This document shows positions 36,611 to 44,659 of a DNA stretch of 64,000 nucleotides, one piece after another. Source of the DNA: Bacteroidota bacterium (lineage in GTDB: Bacteria > Bacteroidota > Bacteroidia > JAHEXY01); contig JAHEXY010000009.1 in the NCBI GenBank assembly GCA_023251875.1, positions 183,516-247,515 on the forward strand, read 5' to 3'. The notes under the pieces are model-generated. The model saw nothing but the letters and a program-made list of their open reading frames with translations. It ran no database searches and had not been told where the DNA came from. The stretch's first letter is position 1. Each line of letters starts with the position of its first letter. The position numbers and the translations under genes were made by a program.

Positions 36611-38140
36611 ATGAAGATTTTATTCATCAATGTGTGTCTCCGTAAAGGTGCTAAAGTTAAAATATTACCTGTAGGATTGGCAAGTGTAATGACTTATTCT
36701 AATGAGATTGGAGGATACGCATTTGATTTATTAGATATTGATATCAATGAATATTCTGATGAATATGTGGAAGATTTTATTAAAAACTCTAATTATGATG
36801 TGATTTTATATGGGAGTATTGTTACCCACTATAAATGGATTAAATGGATAACCCAAACCATTAAAAAATACAAGCCGGCTACAAAAATTGTAGTTGGAAA
36901 CTCTGTAGCAAGCTCCTGTTATGAGGTTTTTTTAAATAATGTACCTGCAGATGTTGTTGTAATGGGAGAAGGTGAAATTACTTGTTTAGAAGTTTTAAAA
37001 GCATTTGAAAATAACACATCCCTTGATCAAATAGAAGGCATTTCATTTAAAAGAAATGGAGAGATTGTTAAAACACCTAAAAGAAAAGCAGCTAAGTTAA
37101 CTGAATTTCCAATGGTAAACTGGGACTTTTTTGATGTGAAGAGATACAATGAAAAAGCTAAAAACGGAGCAAACGCCATTAAAGATATTGATGAGGTAGT
37201 AATTATGCCAATAACAACTGCCAGAGGCTGTGTAAGAAGATGTACTTTTTGCCATTTTGTTTTTTGGGATGATCCTTATAGAATAAGAAAGCCTGAAGAA
37301 ATTATGGTTGAAATAAAGAGAGATATAGAAAAATATGGGGCTAACTTATTTAATTTCTGGGATGATTTAAGTTTTGCATCCATGAAACAAACGGAAAGAT
37401 TATGTGATGCTATTCTTGAATCTGGCCTTAAATTTAATTGGAATGCGGCTGTAAGAACTGATCTTTTTGGAGATCCAAGATTTACATTTGAAGAGAAGTT
37501 GCGCGTAGCGAATAAGATGAAAGAAGCGGGTTGCATCTCTGTAAATTTTTCGCTTGAGTCTGGTGACGAAGAGATCTTAAAAATGATGGAAAAGGAAGTT
37601 AAACTGGAATATTTTGCAGAACAAATAAGGGTATTGAGAGCTGCCGGAATTATCAGTAGTACCAGTGTTGTATTTGGTTATCCAATCGAAACCAAAGAAA
37701 CCATTAGAAAAACTTTTCAAATGTGTTTGGAAAATAAGTTGTATCCAAGTATTGGTTATTTGCTTCCTCTTCCATACACCGGCATGTATCAGTATGCAAA
37801 AGACAATGGATTTATTACTGATGAAGATAGATACCTCACTGATATTACCGAAAGACAAGATTTTTGCTTGAACATGACCAAAATGACCACTGATGAAATT
37901 CAGGACGAAATATTAGCCGGTGCTAAAATGCTGAATTTACACCTGAATTTAGGCTTGGATGAATCTCGCCTGATAAAAAATGGCAGCTCAAGAAATATTA
38001 CAGAAAAGCAAAAAGTAGCTGCAGGAGAAGATGAGGTTGAAGAAGATGGATTTGACAAAATCAAAAGAAACGAAAACGACTTTAGCTTTAATTACAGCCA
38101 AATTAATTTTGATGAACAAGGCGAGGATTTAGCATGTTAG
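36611..38140 (+). CDS. B12-binding-domain type radical SAM protein
   Basis: This 509-aa protein has an N-terminal Rossmann-like region of the cobalamin-binding class (residues about 1-135, with VMGEGE at 118-123). The radical SAM cluster motif follows: C207xxxC211xxC214 (TTARGCVRRCTFCHF). A TIM-barrel core and an acidic C-terminal tail complete it. The B12-ligand DxHxxG is not evident in the first domain, so cobalamin binding is uncertain. Relatives methylate or rearrange unactivated carbons. It is transcribed alone, opposite to the glycan genes on both sides, and ends 7 bases from the convergent nucleotidyltransferase. A glycan substrate is suggested only by location. Confidence 0.82.
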   Translation: MKILFINVCLRKGAKVKILPVGLASVMTYSNEIGGYAFDLLDIDINEYSDEYVEDFIKNSNYDVILYGSIVTHYKWIKWITQTIKKYKPATKIVVGNSVASSCYEVFLNNVPADVVVMGEGEITCLEVLKAFENNTSLDQIEGISFKRNGEIVKTPKRKAAKLTEFPMVNWDFFDVKRYNEKAKNGANAIKDIDEVVIMPITTARGCVRRCTFCHFVFWDDPYRIRKPEEIMVEIKRDIEKYGANLFNFWDDLSFASMKQTERLCDAILESGLKFNWNAAVRTDLFGDPRFTFEEKLRVANKMKEAGCISVNFSLESGDEEILKMMEKEVKLEYFAEQIRVLRAAGIISSTSVVFGYPIETKETIRKTFQMCLENKLYPSIGYLLPLPYTGMYQYAKDNGFITDEDRYLTDITERQDFCLNMTKMTTDEIQDEILAGAKMLNLHLNLGLDESRLIKNGSSRNITEKQKVAAGEDEVEEDGFDKIKRNENDFSFNYSQINFDEQGEDLAC

Positions 38141-38147
38141 TTTTTAT

Positions 38148-39194
38148 TTAAAAATTGATGAGCTTAATATCTTGTTGTGCTTTAATAAAGTCATCCATTC
38201 TACCTATATCGAGCCAGTAACCAATAATTGGGTAAGAGATTATTTTATATTTTTTTTCAATGAGCTTATTCATTAAAGTAGTTGCATCAAATTTTTCATT
38301 TTTGGGAATATGTTTTAAAAGTTTTTTCTTTATAAGATAAATTCCTGCATTTGAATAATAAGTATAAATCGGCTTTTCTTTAAAACTGCTTACCTGATTA
38401 TTTTTATCAATTTCCATTACCGCATAGGGTACATTAATATTATAGGGTATGGTTGCTACCGCAAAATCTGCATTGCTTTTATTAAATGTTTCGTAAAAGT
38501 CGGCAAAGTCAATATTGGTTAGCAAATCGGAATTCATAAACAATAGCACATCGCTATTCATATTTTTTATCAAACTTAAAGCCCCAACAGTTCCTAATGG
38601 TTTGCTTTCAGAAAGGTATTTTATTGAGATGTTTTTTTGTTTCCCATTCCCAAAATAATTTTTAATAAAATGACCCAAATAGCCTATTGAAATATGAAAA
38701 TTGGAAATTCCAAAACTTATCAGCCTATCGATAGTATGTTCTAATATTGGCCTTTCACCAATTTTTAATAAGGGTTTTGGAACAGTATCAGTAAGAGGTT
38801 TTAAACGTTCTCCTCTACCTCCGGCAATTATTGCAACATCAATTCCTAAAACAGTTCTAAAAATGGATATATCTGCAATTTTAATTAATTTTTTGTTCTT
38901 GTCTAAAATAGGAATGTATCTTATATCAAGAGATTTGAGCTTTATTAATTGATCATTACTGATATTTTCGATACAATAATGAAAATTCCTGTTCATGAAC
39001 AATGAAACGGGTTCATCAATCTGCAAAAACTGTAGCAGTCCTCTTCTAATATCACCATCTGCCAAAGAACCAATTATATTGTAATGTTCATCATAAATAA
39101 ATAATACGGCTTCAAGCGTACCAATCTCATTTAACTGCCGGAGAGCTTCTCGGGCTGATTTCTTATAACTAATTAGGTATGTTTTTTCGAACAT
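38148..39194 (-). CDS. CBS-domain sugar-1-phosphate nucleotidyltransferase, PtmE-like
   Basis: This 348-aa protein has an N-terminal CBS pair (residues about 1-115) fused to a nucleotidyltransferase domain starting GGRGERLKPLTDTVPKPL (residues 125-142), with FMNSDLLTN as the metal site. This architecture matches Campylobacter PtmE, a glucosamine-1-phosphate guanylyltransferase that feeds the GDP-sugar route to legionaminic acid. HddC-like mannoheptose enzymes lack the CBS pair. It is last in a three-gene minus-strand operon with the PIG-L and formyltransferase genes. Nucleotide preference is inferred from architecture only. Confidence 0.85.
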   Translation of the reverse strand: MFEKTYLISYKKSAREALRQLNEIGTLEAVLFIYDEHYNIIGSLADGDIRRGLLQFLQIDEPVSLFMNRNFHYCIENISNDQLIKLKSLDIRYIPILDKNKKLIKIADISIFRTVLGIDVAIIAGGRGERLKPLTDTVPKPLLKIGERPILEHTIDRLISFGISNFHISIGYLGHFIKNYFGNGKQKNISIKYLSESKPLGTVGALSLIKNMNSDVLLFMNSDLLTNIDFADFYETFNKSNADFAVATIPYNINVPYAVMEIDKNNQVSSFKEKPIYTYYSNAGIYLIKKKLLKHIPKNEKFDATTLMNKLIEKKYKIISYPIIGYWLDIGRMDDFIKAQQDIKLINF

Positions 39195-39206
39195 TTTTTA
39201 ATAAAA

Positions 39207-39842
39207 TTATTTATCTATAAACTTAATCAATTGAAAGGCTTCTGCATATTCTACACCTGCAATAGCCCCCCGAAATATTGCAAGTGCTTCAACATTTCTT
39301 TCGCTTCGCGGAAAAGGGTGTTCTCCCATTTCAGATTGATATATATTTAGAATTGAAATTTTTTCTTTTAAGTAAGCACTTATATCAATATAATAATTAG
39401 GTATAAAAATATTTTCGGGTAATGCAGGAGCAAACTCTGTTTCAGAAATACATTCATACATAAGAATTTTTTTTATGTATGGAGCTCTGAATGATTTGGC
39501 ACAAGCCATAACTGCATTAAAAGTAACTCTATGATCTGAATGAGCATCTGTTCTGTTTGGCAAAAAAATGGTGGTAGGTTTTACTTGATCAAATACATTT
39601 TTCACCTTTTTTATTAATGACGACAACTTCTCATTGTCTAATTCCATACTTAAAAAATCTAGATTAAAAACTGAACTGAATCCGAATCGCTTGCTCACGG
39701 TTTCCAAATCCATTTGCTTTTCTTCAGTAATAATGAGCCAGCTTACATTTACATTTTGGGCTTTATATTTTAAAATAGTACCTCCGCAGCCTAGGGCTTC
39801 ATCATCCGGATGAGTAGAAATAACTAATACATTTTCCTTCAT
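39207..39842 (-). CDS. PIG-L/LmbE family deacetylase
   Basis: This 211-aa protein has the zinc motif HPDDE at residues 11-15 and the second metal histidine in DAHSDHRVTF (residues about 105-114). This is the LmbE/PIG-L fold, which removes N-acetyl groups from GlcNAc-type sugars. The gene overlaps the upstream formyltransferase by 4 bases (ATGA). Deacetylation followed by formylation would change an N-acetyl into an N-formyl sugar, an attractive pairing for this operon (inference). Confidence 0.88.
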   Translation of the reverse strand: MKENVLVISTHPDDEALGCGGTILKYKAQNVNVSWLIITEEKQMDLETVSKRFGFSSVFNLDFLSMELDNEKLSSLIKKVKNVFDQVKPTTIFLPNRTDAHSDHRVTFNAVMACAKSFRAPYIKKILMYECISETEFAPALPENIFIPNYYIDISAYLKEKISILNIYQSEMGEHPFPRSERNVEALAIFRGAIAGVEYAEAFQLIKFIDK

Positions 39843-40720
39843 AAATATGTTCCGGGATTTGGTAAAGTTTCAAATTCGTGCTCACATAATTCAATTGCTC
39901 CTTGATACGTTTTTACAATTATATGATGACCTTGTATCTTTAATACTTTACCGGGTTCAATATTATCTTCTGTAAATAGATATTCTTTTGCCTTCCAAAC
40001 TTTAATTTCTTTACCCTTATGTAGGATATGTGCTCCAACATAAGGTTTAGAAAGCGCTCTTACTAAATTATAAATAGCGTAGCTACTCATTCTAAAATCA
40101 AGCTGCCCATCTATACCAAAACGTTTTCTCCATTTATTAGATAAAGATAAATCTTGTTTTTGTAAAGTAAAGGTATTGTTTTGCAATTGGGGAAGAAATT
40201 GCTCTATTTGAATAAGGGCTGTTTCCGTAAATTTTTGATACAAGCTCATTGCGCAGTCGTGATAGTCTATATCAATAATTTCTTGGGATACTATTTCTCC
40301 TGCATCAGCTTTTTCATTCATAAAAAAAAAGGTAGAGGCGGTTTGTTTTAAGCCCAAAACCAATGCCCAGATTAAAGGATGTCGGCCTCTGTTTTTAGGC
40401 AATGCGGCCGGGTGATATCCCAATACACCCATTACAGGAATTGAAAGCAGTTTTTTTTCCAGCAATTCAGACCAACCTAAACAAAAAATAATGTCAGGTT
40501 TTGCATTTTTTATGCTATTTATCGACTCTTCAGAATTAATGTCATTAGCATAATAGTAGGGGATATTATTTTTAATGCAAATTGGAGCTAGATCAACATA
40601 GTCGCTATTAAACGAAGAGCTTGATTTACAGGTAACCCCTATTATGTTAGAATTTTCGGCAATTAATTTTTCCAACATTATTTTTGAAAACACAACCGTA
40701 CCGATAAAGTATATCCTCAT
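39839..40720 (-). CDS. Formyltransferase-fold protein, probable sugar N-formyltransferase
   Basis: This 293-aa protein has a formyl-transferase N-terminal domain: GYHPAALPKNRGRHPLIWALVLG (residues about 101-123) carries the catalytic His region, and NEKADAGEIVSQE the conserved DxG. A C-terminal OB-like segment follows (KVLKIQGHHIIVKT). The fold uses N10-formyltetrahydrofolate. Methionyl-tRNA formyltransferase is longer, and operon context with PIG-L and a sugar nucleotidyltransferase points to a sugar amine acceptor. Confidence 0.78.
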   Translation of the reverse strand: MRIYFIGTVVFSKIMLEKLIAENSNIIGVTCKSSSSFNSDYVDLAPICIKNNIPYYYANDINSEESINSIKNAKPDIIFCLGWSELLEKKLLSIPVMGVLGYHPAALPKNRGRHPLIWALVLGLKQTASTFFFMNEKADAGEIVSQEIIDIDYHDCAMSLYQKFTETALIQIEQFLPQLQNNTFTLQKQDLSLSNKWRKRFGIDGQLDFRMSSYAIYNLVRALSKPYVGAHILHKGKEIKVWKAKEYLFTEDNIEPGKVLKIQGHHIIVKTYQGAIELCEHEFETLPNPGTYL

Positions 40721-40920
40721 AAGTTAAGTTTTGCAAGAATATCAATATTCTATTGTAAACAAGTCCATTATCATATATCTTTTTTGATGGGTCAGTAGTT
40801 TTGTTCTCTTTTTATTGAAGGTTAAAATTTCAAACTCATCTATTGGGCAAATGTAAGTAATTTTACAAAAGCTTATACATAATAATTAGGCCATTTACAG
40901 GACAAAAGAGCTTTTATTTA

Positions 40921-40951
40921 TTTGATATTCCAAAGAGAAGTAGTACCTTTG
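40921..40951 (+). promoter_or_regulatory. Promoter of the rpsF-rpsR-rplI operon
   Basis: TTTG (40921-40924), a 19-base spacer and TACCTTTG (40944-40951) give a full Bacteroidota sigma-ABfr consensus. Start would be near 40958, with a 36-base leader before rpsF. Confidence 0.7.
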
Positions 40952-40993
40952 CAGCTCATTTTTTAATTATAAAACTTAAAAAAATCAGAATTT

Positions 40994-41380
40994 ATGTCAA
41001 ACCAGTATGAAACCGTTTTCATCTTAAATCCCGTTTTATCTGATAAACAGATAAAGGAAGCGGTAAAAAAGTACAAGGGCTTGCTTACTAAGCACAAAGC
41101 CGAAGTTGTACACGAACATGAGTGGGGGCTACGAAAGTTAGCTTACCCGGTAAAAAAGAAATCAACAGGCTATTACTTCTTGATTGAATTTAAATCAGAT
41201 GAAGGTGCTCTTATTGGCGATCTGGAATTAGCTTACAAACGTGATGAAGGCGTATTGCGCTACATGACTATTAAGCTTGATAAGCATGCTGTTGCCTATA
41301 ACCTAAAAATGCGCAATAAAGCTGCCGAAGGTGCTAAAGAAGAAAAAAAGAGAGATAAATCAGAAAAAGCAGAAGCCTAA
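40994..41380 (+). CDS. rpsF: Ribosomal protein bS6
   Basis: This 128-aa protein has the bS6 signature YETVFILNPVLSDKQIKE and GLRKLAYPVKKKSTGYYFLIEF. The C-terminal tail from about residue 108 is charged (Lys/Glu), as is usual in Bacteroidota. It binds the 30S platform with bS18. It heads a three-gene ribosomal operon with a consensus promoter. Firm identification. Confidence 0.97.
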   Translation: MSNQYETVFILNPVLSDKQIKEAVKKYKGLLTKHKAEVVHEHEWGLRKLAYPVKKKSTGYYFLIEFKSDEGALIGDLELAYKRDEGVLRYMTIKLDKHAVAYNLKMRNKAAEGAKEEKKRDKSEKAEA

Positions 41381-41398
41381 CATTTAAAAAATTAAATC

Positions 41399-41665
41399 AT
41401 GAGTCAAGAAGCAGAAATAAGATATTTAACGCCTATACAGATAGACGTTCAAAAGAAAAAATACTGCCGCTTTAAAAAAAGTGGAATCAAGTATATCGAC
41501 TACAAAAATCCAGACTTTCTTAAAAAGTTTGTGAACGAGCAAGGAAAATTACTTCCTCGCAGAATTACCGGTACTTCTGTTAAGTATCAGAAAAAAGTGG
41601 CACAAGCAGTAAAAAGAGCTCGCCATATAGCATTATTACCCTATTTAACTGACTTATTAAAATAA
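41399..41665 (+). CDS. rpsR: Ribosomal protein bS18
   Basis: This 88-aa protein shows the bS18 core [30 protein letters not shown] followed by [31 protein letters not shown]. Only one cysteine (C22) of the zinc-binding set found in some bS18 proteins is present. Encoded 18 bases after rpsF. Confidence 0.97.
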   Translation: MSQEAEIRYLTPIQIDVQKKKYCRFKKSGIKYIDYKNPDFLKKFVNEQGKLLPRRITGTSVKYQKKVAQAVKRARHIALLPYLTDLLK

Positions 41666-41671
41666 AGGAGG
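41664..41671 (+). promoter_or_regulatory. Strong Shine-Dalgarno sequence of rplI
   Basis: AAAGGAGG lies 9 bases before the rplI ATG and overlaps the rpsR stop codon. Almost all other genes in this window lack such a sequence, as is usual for Bacteroidota, so this one stands out and fixes the start. Confidence 0.7.
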
Positions 41672-41680
41672 AAAATACCG

Positions 41681-42127
41681 ATGGAAGTGATATTAAAACA
41701 AGATGTTGATCATCTAGGATATAAAGACGAATTAGTAACCGTGAAAAATGGTTATGGTCGTAATTTTCTTATTCCGAGAAAATTTGCTGTTGAAGCTTCT
41801 GAATCCAATAAAAAAACATTGGCTGAAGTAGTAAAACAACGCAGACACAAAGAAGAAAAACTGAAAAAAGAAGCAGAAGCATTAGCTGCTAAACTTGCTA
41901 CTGTTGTTATTAAAGTGGGAGCAAAAGCAGGTGCCGAAGGTAAAATATTTGGTTCTGTTACCAGTCTTCAATTGGCAAATGCATTAATGGCATTAGGCTA
42001 TAATATTGATAGAAAAGCAGTTTCTTTAAAAGCTGATCATGTTAAAAACTTGGGTACATACCAAGCTAATGTTAAACTTCATAAAGAAGTGGTAACTGCA
42101 GTTAACTTTGAAGTAGTAGCTGAATAA
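41681..42127 (+). CDS. rplI: Ribosomal protein bL9
   Basis: This 148-aa protein has the N-terminal bL9 domain MEVILKQDVDHLGYKDELVTVKNGYGRNFLIP, a long central helix (residues about 45-75, Lys/Glu rich) and the C-terminal domain with GKIFGSVTSLQLANAL. Normal length. The operon ends at a perfect terminator hairpin 6 bases downstream. Confidence 0.97.
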   Translation: MEVILKQDVDHLGYKDELVTVKNGYGRNFLIPRKFAVEASESNKKTLAEVVKQRRHKEEKLKKEAEALAAKLATVVIKVGAKAGAEGKIFGSVTSLQLANALMALGYNIDRKAVSLKADHVKNLGTYQANVKLHKEVVTAVNFEVVAE

Positions 42128-42132
42128 AAACA

Positions 42133-42170
42133 AAAAGAGCGAAATGTATGCGCATACATTTCGCTCTTTT
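42133..42170. terminator. Perfect palindromic terminator after rplI
   Basis: Two 19-base arms (AAAAGAGCGAAATGTATGC, 42133-42151, and its exact complement, 42152-42170) meet with no spacer and are flanked by A and T tracts on either side. It should terminate the ribosomal operon and could also act from the minus strand. Confidence 0.8.
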
Positions 42171-42245
42171 ATTTTTAATTTTTTACGTTTTATAAGATAA
42201 TTCCTCCTTTAAGGCATTAAGGTTAATAATTTTTTTTTTCACCAT

Positions 42246-42370
42246 CATTAGCCTGGCTCAATGACTGCTAAATTCTGTTTTGATTTTCTCAATAAGTTTA
42301 GTTTTAGTTAATACTATTTTTTTCTCTTTACTTTCATTAGCCTGGCTCAATGAAGTAGAATTTTGTTTTT
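42246..42370. repeat. Partial tandem duplication of the T9SS gene 3' end
   Basis: CATTAGCCTGGCTCAATGA occurs at 42246-42264 and again at 42335-42353. The AATAAGTTT-AGTTAATACT region at about 42286-42315 mirrors the last codons (TKLIEKF) of the adjacent gene at 42371-42420. The unit is about 90 bases. The outer copy is out of use and follows the gene's stop. Confidence 0.65.
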
Positions 42371-42853
42371 TTAGAATTTCTCAATAAGTTTTGTTTGATT
42401 TAAGTTAATACTGTTATTTTTTACTTGTAATATATAAGTACCTTTTGTGAGGTTTTCAATATTTAATCGGTATGCATTTCCAATAGTAGCAAAAGAATTT
42501 ACCAAGGTCCAGTTGCCAACCAATTGGCCATTCATGCTATAAAGCCAAATTTGTACATGATCATTAACCGCAAGCCCAGGAATTTCAACCATTACATGGT
42601 CTGTTGCAGGATTAGGATACGATTTTATTTCAACTTTATCCCCATCTGTTTGGCTAATTAAACTAGCCCCTGTACTAAATGACTGAACCAAAACCAATTC
42701 ACTTTCATCAACATCTTGATTATCTGACACCTGTTTATCCAATATACTAATATTTGAAGCGTTTAAAGAACTAACTACGCTTTCCTGAATCGACTGTGCA
42801 TTTACAGCCATTCCTATCGCTAAAAAACCAAGTATGTTATAGATTGTTTTCAT
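42371..42853 (-). CDS. Small secreted protein with T9SS type A sorting domain
   Basis: This 160-aa protein has a Sec signal peptide (MKTIYNILGFLAIGMAVNAQ, cleaved near residue 20). Residues 80-160 form a Por-secretion C-terminal domain: SYPNPATDHVMVEIPG, then LYSMNGQLVG, then LTKGTYILQV. This domain directs export by the type IX system across the outer membrane and is usually cleaved. The cargo part between is only about 55 residues and has no known fold, so it may be a decayed or very small secreted product. The 3' end is duplicated downstream. Confidence 0.85.
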   Translation of the reverse strand: MKTIYNILGFLAIGMAVNAQSIQESVVSSLNASNISILDKQVSDNQDVDESELVLVQSFSTGASLISQTDGDKVEIKSYPNPATDHVMVEIPGLAVNDHVQIWLYSMNGQLVGNWTLVNSFATIGNAYRLNIENLTKGTYILQVKNNSINLNQTKLIEKF

Positions 42854-43107
42854 TGCTTTTCTTTTTACTTTGTTTGGGTTTATGGTATCAATCTAGTTTT
42901 CTAGAGATATGGCAGTTAGTACATTTTATTACAATAATCCGATAAATTATTAAGCAATTTAATTTCAAAAAATTTGCAAAACAAATTCAATTTGTTGAAA
43001 AACAATCAATTAAAAATTAACTAAAATGATTAAAAATCAGAAAAAAAACAATAGGGGATATATTTTTATATAGAAGAAGAGAACATTGGGGAATAAAAAA
43101 GAATAAT

Positions 43108-43638
43108 TTACCCCACCAAACCATCCGGCAAATCCATTTTCAACTGCTTACTTTTTTTATTTACTCTTTTGATAAATGCAGGAACCAGAGGAATCAATAT
43201 TTCATCACCTTTTTCACTCATTACAATTAACATGGGTTGATGAGAGTTTTCTTCTATTTCCTCTATTATGCCAATTTTACCAAGCCTTTCATCCATTACT
43301 GTAAAGCCAATGATTTCGTAATTATGAAACTCATCCGCTTCTTCTTCAAAAGCAGGCATGGCTTCTTTTTTAAGATAAATTCGATGCGAAGTAAAACGAT
43401 CGGCTTTATCAAGAGAGCTTACATCCTCAAAACCTAAAATTACTTTACCTTGTACTATAAATTCAAATTTGGAAAGAAAAAAAGGAACTAGTTTTTCACT
43501 TATTTCAACAAAAGCAAAGCTAGGAGCTTTGAAATTAGTAGGTAAATCTGTTTGTAAAACCAATTGCAGCTCCCCCCTATGACCATGAGGCTTGCTAATA
43601 TAACCTATAAGAAAACAATCTGTTTTTAGGATTGGCAT
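43108..43638 (-). CDS. rimM: Ribosome maturation factor RimM
   Basis: This 176-aa protein is counted from the ATG at 43638; a longer start at 43668 would add ten residues, MNTFRSFVLQ, that do not match the family. RimM motifs are FLIGYISKPHGHRGELQLVL at the N-terminus and a C-terminal PRC-barrel region with ILIPLVPAFIKRVNKKSKQLKMDLPDGL. It helps 16S rRNA processing and 30S assembly by binding uS19. It follows rpsP, the usual rpsP-rimM order. Confidence 0.93.
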   Translation of the reverse strand: MPILKTDCFLIGYISKPHGHRGELQLVLQTDLPTNFKAPSFAFVEISEKLVPFFLSKFEFIVQGKVILGFEDVSSLDKADRFTSHRIYLKKEAMPAFEEEADEFHNYEIIGFTVMDERLGKIGIIEEIEENSHQPMLIVMSEKGDEILIPLVPAFIKRVNKKSKQLKMDLPDGLVG

Positions 43639-43746
43639 TTGTAAAACAAAAGACCTGAAAGTATTCAAACACCTTCAGGTCAAAATTATTTATGCGTTTT
43701 AAACAGAAATTAAAAAACTATCGTGATAAAATTGATCTAGCCCAAT

Positions 43747-43777
43747 TCCCTCTCCTTTGGAGAGGGTTAGGGAGAGG
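43747..43777. repeat. Dispersed CCCTCTCC/GGAGAGGG hairpin repeat, copy 2
   Basis: TCCCTCTCC-TTT-GGAGAGGG followed by TTAGGGAGAGG, 2 bases beyond the rpsP stop codon. As a strong hairpin between rpsP and rimM it could attenuate read-through. Same family as 15497 and 44503. Confidence 0.65.
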
Positions 43778-43779
43778 TC

Positions 43780-44331
43780 TTATGCTTGTGGCTCAGCATC
43801 AGTTGATGCTTCTGTTGTTTCAACAGTTTCTGTTTTTTCTTCTTGAATAGCTTCAATTGTAGCTGCTAATTTTTCAGCACGTTTTGCTTCTACTTTAGCT
43901 CTTTTAGCTTCTTGAACTTTTGATTCATGATCTAAACGCTCTTTTAAAGCCAATTCTTTTGCAGAAAGCAACGAATCTTTTGCAGATTGAATTTTGTTTT
44001 GTTTTTCACCCATCCAAGCATTAAAACGCTTATCAGCTTCTTCTTGATTAAATGCACCTTTAGTAACCCCTTTTTGCAAGTGATTTCTATACATTATACC
44101 TTTTAAAGAAAGAAGTGCTTTACAAGTATCACTTGTTTGAGCACCAACTTGAAGCCATTTTAATGCCTTTTCAGCATTTACATCAATGGTAGCAGGATTG
44201 GTGTTAGGATTATAAGTTCCTAATCTTTCGATGTACTTTCCATCTCGTGGAGATCTACTATCTGCAGCAACTATATGAAAATAGGCCGCCTTTTTGCGCC
44301 CTTGGCGCTGTAATCTGATTGTTACTGCCAT
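43780..44331 (-). CDS. rpsP: Ribosomal protein bS16, C-terminally extended
   Basis: This 183-aa protein has the conserved bS16 core at residues 1-80: MAVTIRLQRQGRKKAAYFHIVAAD, then DGKYIERLGTYNPN, then ALKWLQVGAQTSDTCKALLS. Residues 81-183 are an extra Lys/Glu/Ala-rich segment, helical, ending in an acidic Thr/Glu tail, as seen in many Bacteroidota. E. coli bS16 has 82 residues. First gene of the rpsP-rimM pair. Confidence 0.95.
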   Translation of the reverse strand: MAVTIRLQRQGRKKAAYFHIVAADSRSPRDGKYIERLGTYNPNTNPATIDVNAEKALKWLQVGAQTSDTCKALLSLKGIMYRNHLQKGVTKGAFNQEEADKRFNAWMGEKQNKIQSAKDSLLSAKELALKERLDHESKVQEAKRAKVEAKRAEKLAATIEAIQEEKTETVETTEASTDAEPQA

Positions 44332-44473
44332 AAACTCAGTACTTTTTTATTTGATTTAGTTAAAAAATAAGGCTGCAAATATCGGATAAATAAGCGGAAT
44401 ATAAAAGCTAAATTGACTTTTTCTATGGTTTTCCATTATGTTTTTTCAATTTGTTTACGTTTTTATTGCATAA

Positions 44474-44563
44474 GGGCAGTTCTAAAAATTATCATTTAAG
44501 TTTCCTTCTCCTTTGGGAGAAGGTCAGGATGAGGGCATAAAAAATCAATTTTTAGAACTGCCC
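44474..44563. mobile_element. 90-bp MITE with perfect 17-bp inverted ends and ATAA duplication
   Basis: Ends GGGCAGTTCTAAAAATT (44474-44490) and AATTTTTAGAACTGCCC (44547-44563) are perfect reverse complements. ATAA flanks both sides (44470-44473 and 44564-44567), a likely 4-bp target-site duplication. The interior contains copy 3 of the CTTCTCC hairpin repeat. No coding capacity. It occupies the middle of the 328-base gap between rpsP and the ArsR gene; the rest of that gap is AT-rich with no gene seen. Confidence 0.75.
44503..44534. repeat. Dispersed hairpin repeat, copy 3, inside the MITE
   Basis: TCCTTCTCC-TTT-GGGAGAAGG followed by TCAGGATGAGG. It is the most diverged copy of the family at 15497 and 43747, and is enclosed by the MITE's inverted ends. 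Confidence 0.55.
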
Positions 44564-44620
44564 ATAAGATAAGTGATTGCCATTTTAAATTAATTGAAAA
44601 AAAATAGTGTTTATTTCAGT

Positions 44621-44646
44621 AATAGTTTATAGATTTATAAACTATT
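44621..44646. promoter_or_regulatory. ArsR-type operator dyad
   Basis: AATAGTTTATA (44621-44631), GATT, and TATAAACTATT (44636-44646) form a perfect 11-bp dyad 13 bases before the ArsR start. Metal- and sulfur-responsive ArsR/SmtB repressors bind such AT-rich dyads over their own promoter, so autoregulation is likely. Confidence 0.65.
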
Positions 44647-44659
44647 AAACCATTAAACG

